From a virus: a DNA stretch of 50,918 nucleotides. The translations under genes and the position numbers were made by a program. Below the pieces are notes generated by a model, which saw nothing but the letters and a program-made list of their open reading frames with translations, did no database searches and was not told where the DNA came from. Below are positions 46,278 to 50,918 of this stretch, in pieces; the stretch's first letter is position 1; each line of letters starts with the position of its first letter. Where the stretch lies: the IMG/VR virus record IMGVR_UViG_3300012931_000029, positions 1 to 50,918 of that record; one strand, written 5' to 3'.

Positions 46278-46783
46278 GGTTTGTGGCGGGCTCTGGCTTG
46301 ATAGAGGCAGTGGTAAATTTCGCGTTCTTGTGTGTAGAAGCGCACGCCGTCGGAATCCCCGACCGACTCGCAGTAGGCGCGGAGCTTTTCAGCGCGGCGC
46401 ATGTCGGAGTAGGCGGCAGAAGGAGTCGGATCGGACGGCGAACGAGGCGTCACTGACAATGCCTCGTTAGGGTCCGGTGTGCTGCTATGTTTGGTGCTCG
46501 GCATGTCAGACCTTGGTGTTGGGACTCGGCTTCGCTGCTCGGCGATCCAGCGTGCGCCCGCTGCTTTTGCTTCGTCACGAAACCACCATTGCTCATTCGA
46601 GTCTGCGTCCAGCACCGTGACACAGTTCCCCTCGGGGTCGAAGCAGGCGGCGTAATACGAGGGCACGTTTGAGCCTCGGTGCTTTCTAATCCTGACGTAG
46701 TGGCCCGAGTTCCCAACCAGCCGCCCACAGCGCAACTGATTCCTCCGTTGCGTCGTATTCGTGAATGTCGTTTGCTGGCTCAT
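46265..46783 (-). CDS. Hypothetical protein
   Basis: 172 residues. The N-terminal half (GHYVRIRKHRGSNVPSYYAA, CFDPEGNCVTVLDADSNEQW, EAKAAGARWIAEQ) looks like a small beta domain. The Ser/Pro-rich middle (TPDPNEALSVTPRSPSDPTP) is a disordered linker, and the end is basic and helical (REIYHCLYQARARHKP). The linker is repeated in the 44455 gene. A start at the internal methionine (46508) is possible if the two halves are separate. Confidence 0.5.
   Translation of the reverse strand: MSQQTTFTNTTQRRNQLRCGRLVGNSGHYVRIRKHRGSNVPSYYAACFDPEGNCVTVLDADSNEQWWFRDEAKAAGARWIAEQRSRVPTPRSDMPSTKHSSTPDPNEALSVTPRSPSDPTPSAAYSDMRRAEKLRAYCESVGDSDGVRFYTQEREIYHCLYQARARHKPCKL
46399..46520. repeat. Direct repeat B, copy 2
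   Basis: 122 bp matching 44634-44755 with about 5 differences. Confidence 0.82.
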
Positions 46784-46845
46784 GTCGAGTGTCGGCCGGG
46801 CGTCAGCCGTTGCTCATCGCCACAGGTGGATTCGGAGTAGTGTTG

Positions 46846-47913
46846 TCATGTTTTCGCAGTGTCGATAAGGTGCTTATGCAGCAGGTTGAGTGTGGAGTAT
46901 GACAACCCTGCCAGATTGGTTGTCTTGGCCGGAATCGGCCAGCCTTGGTCATGGACGATCTTGAACAGGCGCGTCTCAGAGATACCCCCGGTCAGCGCCA
47001 AGTCCTCGATGGCGACGATTACGCCATTGAAGTCCGCCTCGGTGTAGGACTCGGCTTCTTCGGGGGAGGAAGATTCCTTCGCCGGCTCCTTGTTTGCTGT
47101 TGGTTTCTTGTCGCCAAGAACACTGGCAAGCGTTTCCCCAGTGGAAACTGAAGATGGAAATGCTTCGTCAATCGTAACCTCGTTGTCGCGTAGCGCCGTG
47201 CGCAATCCGGTCAAGGTTTCGAGTTGCTCAGCCCCAATGTCGGCCTCGCCCTTGATGCCAAGCGCAGCATAAACCCGCTTGTAGTCGATACCCAGTTTGT
47301 TGATCCATGCCACAACCTTTTCCCTCCGCTTTGTCAACGCTTCTGAGTCGCCCATGAGCAGCTTGCGCACTTCGGACTCAACTGGCTTTGCCAACGCGCG
47401 GGGAACAACTTGGAAGGTGGCATCCCGGCGGGCCTTTGCCAGTGCAGCCTTGGCGATAACAACGCGCATCCTTTCGTCGTATGGGGTTCCGTCCTTCTTG
47501 ACGGTGGCCTCAATCACTTCGCTAGACGACGCAAAGTTGGATTCAAGGTCTATGGCCTGCCCGCGCGCCCTGACGAAGCGAGGGGTTTGCTCGATAATGC
47601 TGGCCTGCACGCGAAGGTTGCCGTAGCTTGCCCCAACGATTTCGGCCAGCCGGATAGACATGCCTTCGGCAAATTGCTGCACGCCGTTCTTCATGCCAAC
47701 CGGACGCCGATAAAGGCATGACTCGGCGGTTTCTTCGTCAAGGCATGCCATGTCGATTGCCCGCTTCTTGAATGTTTGGAGCGACCGTGGAAACCGCTTG
47801 GCGGTTGCGATTTGCGAATTGATGCTGGCTGTTTCGAGTGCTTCTGATGCGGAGGGTTGCAGCACTTCGAGTTCGACGGGCTGCGCTTCTTGTTTATTGT
47901 CGGATTGGTTCAT
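46846..47913 (-). CDS. Single-strand annealing / recombination protein-like
   Basis: 355 residues. The conserved core (about 50-180) is KKRAIDMACLDEETAESCLY, RRPVGMKNGVQQFAEGMSIR, LAEIVGASYGNLRVQASIIE, QTPRFVRARGQAIDLESNFA and RVVIAKAALAKARRDATFQV. I recall this core from phage genes next to exonucleases, where it is taken as a RecT/annealing-type protein. Acidic, Glu/Ser-rich linkers follow (about 270-295), then a small C-terminal domain. Together with the exonuclease of the same operon it probably forms a homologous recombination module. Confidence 0.6.
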   Translation of the reverse strand: MNQSDNKQEAQPVELEVLQPSASEALETASINSQIATAKRFPRSLQTFKKRAIDMACLDEETAESCLYRRPVGMKNGVQQFAEGMSIRLAEIVGASYGNLRVQASIIEQTPRFVRARGQAIDLESNFASSSEVIEATVKKDGTPYDERMRVVIAKAALAKARRDATFQVVPRALAKPVESEVRKLLMGDSEALTKRREKVVAWINKLGIDYKRVYAALGIKGEADIGAEQLETLTGLRTALRDNEVTIDEAFPSSVSTGETLASVLGDKKPTANKEPAKESSSPEEAESYTEADFNGVIVAIEDLALTGGISETRLFKIVHDQGWPIPAKTTNLAGLSYSTLNLLHKHLIDTAKT

Positions 47914-47956
47914 GTAATAATGGATTGTTTAGATTGGAACAGGATCAGGTGCCGCG

Positions 47957-48232
47957 CTAAAGCCAGAGGCATCGAGCGGCATACCACTTCTGGTCGCGTG
48001 GCGACAGGGATTCGCCGGCTTCAAGGATCGTCTCGCAGGCATCCATTCGGATGTCGTCGCGCTCTTGGCGCTTCTCCGCCAGCTTGGCCATGCGCCGGTC
48101 TTGGGAGGCGGAGCGGCGTATCTTGTTCTTTTCTGTGACGAAGAATTGCTCCTGATAATAGGAGACCTTCGACAGCTTGGGTGATTTCTGACTCTTCTGC
48201 TTGTTTGCTTCTTCCTTTGGAGTTGGCTTCAT
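47957..48232 (-). CDS. Small basic hypothetical protein
   Basis: 91 residues: MKPTPKEEANKQKSQKSPKL, then SYYQEQFFVTEKNKIRRSAS and LAEKRQERDDIRMDACETIL. Lys/Arg/Glu-rich and helical. Its start is coupled to the stop of the gene before (ATGA). A nucleic-acid or protein adaptor is possible; nothing identifies it. Confidence 0.5.
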   Translation of the reverse strand: MKPTPKEEANKQKSQKSPKLSKVSYYQEQFFVTEKNKIRRSASQDRRMAKLAEKRQERDDIRMDACETILEAGESLSPRDQKWYAARCLWL

Positions 48233-48585
48233 AACGGTGGTTCTTTTGTTATACCTGACGAAATAGGCGCGTTTTCTTGCAGTGGACGGCCTCTGGCCAG
48301 TAGCTCGCGCATTTTCGTGTGTGCAGCACGAAATGCTCCGCGTGGGAACATGCGGTGCGTAAATGTCCATCCGAGTGCTCCCCATCGATTTGCGTTTGGA
48401 AGCTGCTCGGCTGCTGGCATGGTCTTGCCAAAACACTCACGTTCCTTCGCAAAAGTGATGACAACGACCTCGTAGCCCTGCGATGCCTTGCCGTCGATCT
48501 GCTCGTAAAGTGCAACATTGCCGTCACGCTCAAGCAGATTGAACGTAAACCCATGCAGTTTGTAGGTTTGTGGTATCGGTATCAC
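48229..48585 (-). CDS. Hypothetical protein
   Basis: 118 residues: PQTYKLHGFTFNLLERDGNV, ALYEQIDGKASQGYEVVVIT, FAKERECFGKTMPAAEQLPN, RWGALGWTFTHRMFPRGAFR. The beta-rich start followed by a helix resembles small conserved phage proteins whose role is unknown. Its ends couple with both neighbours in the operon. Confidence 0.55.
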   Translation of the reverse strand: MIPIPQTYKLHGFTFNLLERDGNVALYEQIDGKASQGYEVVVITFAKERECFGKTMPAAEQLPNANRWGALGWTFTHRMFPRGAFRAAHTKMRELLARGRPLQENAPISSGITKEPPL

Positions 48586-49634
48586 TTGGAAATATCGTCG
48601 CCAGTCCGGCGCGCATAGGAAGCGGCTTCCGAGATGTAGCCCTTGAGTTCCAGCGCGGCGAACTTGCCCCTGCGGCTGGTCATGGTCGGGATTGGAAGGG
48701 TGCGAAGCAGTTCGGCAAAGGCCAGCAACTTTGCGCCATCCGGGGCGGCTTCTGCGCGTTCACGGGATTCCTGTTCTTTGGCCAGCCTGTCGGCTTCAGC
48801 TTTCTTGGCAGCAATGGCTTCGGACTCCGCCTTGGCGCGGGCTTCCTGCTCGGCGCGCAGTTTGAGTTCGCTCTCACGCCGGGCAATATCCGTCTTGCGC
48901 TCAAGTTCTTCCCGTTCTGCTTTGGCATTGGCCTCGATGGCTTCGCGCTCCTTGCGTGCGGCGACTTCGCGGGCTTCCGCCTCGTGCTTGAGCCGGTCGT
49001 TTTCTTCCCTGATGCGAGCATTTTCCTTCAGTTTCTCGTGTTCAGCGCGAATCCGGTCCTCCTCCGCCTTGCGGAGTTCTTCCTGCTTCGCGTTGAAAGC
49101 CGTGCGTGTGTTGTCAAGCAGTTGTGCCCATACCTCGTCGGGCATGTCTGCCAGAGCCATGAACGAAGTATCAAGTCCGTATGGTGCCAGCGCATTTTCG
49201 CGTTCGATCTTAAGTGACGCCTTGCGGGCGGCTTCCTTCCGCTCCACAAAGTCCTCCTGCTCCTGCAACCGCTTTTCCTCGGACTCTGTGACATGAAGAA
49301 GTATGTTGTGGAAACCGTCAATTGCCTTGGATCGCCGCAGCGAATCCTCTTTGAGCGCCTTTCGCATCTTGTCGCTATCGTTGCGGATTGTGCGCAGCGC
49401 CAGCCGATAAGTGCGAGCCAGCTTCAATTCAAGTTTCTGGCTGGCATCTGTCACAATGATGGCGCGTGACTTTTCGATGATGCCCTTGGCTTCGGTGAAG
49501 TAGGGTGCGAACGATTGCTGCAACGGGGCCAACGCTTCTTGCGCCAGCCCAGTAGACTGGACGAGTGCCGTCACTTCTGGCTGCACATCGTCAATAATGA
49601 CGGGAATGACCGTCTGAATTGGTTCATTGCTCAT
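48582..49634 (-). CDS. Long coiled-coil protein of the recombination operon
   Basis: 350 residues from MSNEPIQTVIPVIIDDVQPE. Helical, with a long heptad-rich stretch (about 90-290) of Glu, Lys, Arg and Ala (KEREAIEANAKAEREELERK). The ends are globular (SRAIIVTDASQKLELKLART; SRRGKFAALELKGYISEAAS). Such proteins often accompany RecT-type genes in phage operons. Their role is unclear, and the resemblance to a DUF1351-type product is only a guess. The ATG at 49658 would start within the -10 box, so 49634 is chosen. Confidence 0.65.
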   Translation of the reverse strand: MSNEPIQTVIPVIIDDVQPEVTALVQSTGLAQEALAPLQQSFAPYFTEAKGIIEKSRAIIVTDASQKLELKLARTYRLALRTIRNDSDKMRKALKEDSLRRSKAIDGFHNILLHVTESEEKRLQEQEDFVERKEAARKASLKIERENALAPYGLDTSFMALADMPDEVWAQLLDNTRTAFNAKQEELRKAEEDRIRAEHEKLKENARIREENDRLKHEAEAREVAARKEREAIEANAKAEREELERKTDIARRESELKLRAEQEARAKAESEAIAAKKAEADRLAKEQESRERAEAAPDGAKLLAFAELLRTLPIPTMTSRRGKFAALELKGYISEAASYARRTGDDISK

Positions 49635-49655
49635 TGGAAAAGGTTGTTCTGCGCG

Positions 49656-49690
49656 CATTTTTCACTCTGCGCGGCTTTCGTCAAGCGAAA
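49656..49690 (-). promoter_or_regulatory. TTTCGCTTGACGAAAG promoter element, minus strand
   Basis: TTTCGCTTGACGAAAG reads from 49690 to 49675 on the minus strand, with TTGACG at 49684-49679 and AAAATG (weak -10) at 49661-49656. It drives the leftward operon from 49634 on. The spacing to the start (50 nt) is a little longer than at sister promoters. Confidence 0.5.
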
Positions 49691-49741
49691 TTAGTTCCTG
49701 GTCTGGTCGAGCCGCATCTTCAGGTTTTCATGGTTGGCATA

Positions 49742-50035
49742 TCAGAAACGCTTTTCACGGCTGCAATACTGGCAGAGGCAGTCCGTCCGACTGGGGTGAT
49801 AGGTGCGGACAACATGCCCGCATGAAAGTTTTACCTGTGCCCGATGCTTGGGCGTGGCTGGCGCAACGATGGCCACAATCAGGCGGAAGATGTTCGCCTC
49901 CGCGCGTGGCCTGCCGTTTCCCGTTGGATTTCCACGCTCCAGCCGTGGCGCCGGGATGAACTGAATGTCACCGGAAACAAATAACTCCTGCCGTTCCTTG
50001 GGCGTGAGTGCCAGCTTGGCCAGTTCCGCTGTCAT
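49742..50035 (-). CDS. Small zinc-knuckle-like protein
   Basis: 97 residues starting MTAELAKLALTPKERQELFV. The C-terminal LSCGHVVRTYHPSRTDCLCQ, then YCSREKRF has cysteine/histidine spacing (C-x2-H ... C-x-C-x2-C) suited to binding one zinc ion. The ATG overlaps the previous stop (ATGA). It could bind DNA or host proteins; no family is known to me. Confidence 0.55.
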   Translation of the reverse strand: MTAELAKLALTPKERQELFVSGDIQFIPAPRLERGNPTGNGRPRAEANIFRLIVAIVAPATPKHRAQVKLSCGHVVRTYHPSRTDCLCQYCSREKRF

Positions 50036-50280
50036 CGGTTCGCCTCTGGTCGCGGACAATTGCGGATCATGCGCGCAAGCTCGTGTTCCGGGGGATGAAA
50101 TTCCGTCCGGCCATCCATAGTGAACACCTGAATGCCGGTGCAGTCCCATTCGCCCTTGAACTCGTTGGCTTCCTGCGGACCCTCCCACGACCAGACGCAG
50201 ATGACCAGCACCCGCGCCTCGTCGGCGGTTTCGTCCAGTTTCAGCAAGTCAAACGTGCGGATTGTGCGTGTTGTGCTCAT
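50032..50280 (-). CDS. Hypothetical protein
   Basis: 82 residues from MSTTRTIRTFDLLKLDETAD, with EARVLVICVWSWEGPQEANE and FTMDGRTEFHPPEHELARMI. Acidic, with a compact mixed fold. The long upstream extension of the open frame is basic and not protein-like, so the internal ATG is taken. Confidence 0.5.
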   Translation of the reverse strand: MSTTRTIRTFDLLKLDETADEARVLVICVWSWEGPQEANEFKGEWDCTGIQVFTMDGRTEFHPPEHELARMIRNCPRPEANR

Positions 50281-50321
50281 AGGAAATTGGTGCGCGTCTG
50301 GGCTTAGTTGTCGGAGTGGTC

Positions 50322-50486
50322 TTAGCCCACGCATACAGCGGACGCGCTCGCTGCATGAAGGTTCCGTTTGCTGCGACGAGTCCAAGCCCGGACTCGCAAT
50401 GACGGGACAGACACCCGGCGGTATATCAGCGCACGGGGAAACCCGGAGCAAATTTTGCCTCTTGAAAATTGTTGCCGCTTTTTCAT
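50322..50486 (-). CDS. Possible very small basic protein
   Basis: 54 codons from an ATG with AAGGA 8 nt upstream and a TTGACG about 48 nt upstream on the minus strand. It reads MKKRQQFSRGKICSGFPRAL, then an Arg/Ser-rich tail. Composition is basic but not clearly protein-like, so it may be chance. The rest of the 348-base gap (50281-50628) shows no other feature. Confidence 0.25.
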   Translation of the reverse strand: MKKRQQFSRGKICSGFPRALIYRRVSVPSLRVRAWTRRSKRNLHAASASAVCVG

Positions 50487-50628
50487 CTCAACTTCCTTGC
50501 CGCATTCTCAATCGGAAATCATCCACGCCGTCAAGCCTTTTGTTTCGGCAGGCGAAAGTTTATGGCGCCTGCTGTTTACCGTCAGATTTTTCCTCCGGAC
50601 CATCCCTCGTTAAGATAATAGTAGGTTA

Positions 50629-50910
50629 TCACCTCGGCCCCTCCATGACCGTCTCGCCGGCAAGGTTGACAATGTTGCCATTCATGTCCGTGTAAACCGG
50701 AGGCAGTTTCGCCTTCATCTTGCGCAGTTGCCTGATCGAATAGTCCTCCCGAATCAGCCTTGGCGGCACGCACGCATCGTCAAACATTGTCACTTTCCTG
50801 AGCCCATGAACTTGCGTCAGTCCCAGATAAACCGTGTTGTTTACTATCGAAACATCTCCAACGTGGAAACGCGCTTTCGGCTTCCAGTTGCGCTCAGACC
50901 GTCCGGCCAT
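50629..50910 (-). CDS. Hypothetical protein
   Basis: 93 residues: KARFHVGDVSIVNNTVYLGL, TQVHGLRKVTMFDDACVPPR, LIREDYSIRQLRKMKAKLPP and VYTDMNGNIVNLAGETVMEG. Beta strands at both ends flank a basic central helix. The first ATG begins at 50910, next to the window edge, so the true start could lie outside. It is upstream of, and in line with, the leftward operon. Function unknown. Confidence 0.5.
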   Translation of the reverse strand: MAGRSERNWKPKARFHVGDVSIVNNTVYLGLTQVHGLRKVTMFDDACVPPRLIREDYSIRQLRKMKAKLPPVYTDMNGNIVNLAGETVMEGPR

Positions 50911-50918
50911 GCACCATC

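Noticed and set aside
50132-50695. 187-codon plus-strand frame over the end of the window
   Set aside because: Ser-rich shadow of the minus-strand genes, with no supporting start signal.
1-50918. CRISPR array, rRNA genes, tyrosine integrase, complete insertion sequence
   Set aside because: No regularly spaced repeats, no rRNA-like stretches and no R...H-R-Y type gene were seen. Only a possible transposase end lies at the left edge.

Overview
The window looks like most of a temperate, tailed double-stranded DNA phage genome or prophage of about 51 kb. It carries a large terminase, portal, scaffold, major capsid protein and adaptor-like genes, but no tape measure, tail tube or baseplate genes that I can see, so a short-tailed (podovirus-like) virion is likely. 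G+C is moderately high. The host cannot be fixed from the sequence. The wording of the exported small proteins and several phage families reminds me of Verrucomicrobiota-type genomes, but that is a weak impression. The left edge carries the last codons of another gene, and the right edge ends just beyond a complete gene.

Layout. (1) 1-1000: the cut gene end and two small unknown genes on the minus strand. (2) 1000-9100: early region. A cluster of TTGAGA operator-like half sites precedes a small gene. Then come a serine recombinase, a C5-cytosine methyltransferase gene that also encodes a second full-length protein in the +1 frame, a replication-organiser-like gene, a DnaC-like ATPase, a RusA-like resolvase gene overlapped by another +1-frame ORF, and a metallophosphoesterase. 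(3) 9100-14700: a short minus-strand pair, an XRE-type regulator, and a tightly overlapping five-gene sugar/methyl-transfer operon (FkbM methyltransferase, methyltransferase-glycosyltransferase fusion, three glycosyltransferase-like proteins). (4) 14684-43282: late genes: terL, a proline-rich protein, a 2401-residue internal-virion or 'polyvalent' protein, portal, an RNA-like intergenic region, a GT9 glycosyltransferase, a reversed fibre cassette (29426-32842), scaffold, capsid, adaptors, a fibre with a signal peptide, and a run of secreted, lipoprotein and membrane genes that probably make up lysis. (5) 43191-50910: a minus-strand operon of mostly ATGA-coupled small genes that contains a PD-(D/E)XK exonuclease, an annealing-protein-like gene, a long coiled-coil protein, a candidate Acb2-like anti-defence protein, and a lytic transglycosylase-like enzyme at its end.

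Three things stand out. First, there is repeated +1-frame overprinting: methyltransferase/3082-3903, RusA/6049-6444, and a 60-residue gene with its own Shine-Dalgarno site inside the giant ORF. Second, an intact-looking tRNA (anticodon CAT, encoded CCA) lies in frame inside the giant ORF. Third, there is a set of TTGAC-type promoters whose -35 box lies almost always 35-42 nt from the start codon, which implies leaderless or nearly leaderless messages. Several of these share the dyad TTTCG-CTTGA-CGAAA. All functional names come from motif reading; no database search was possible.
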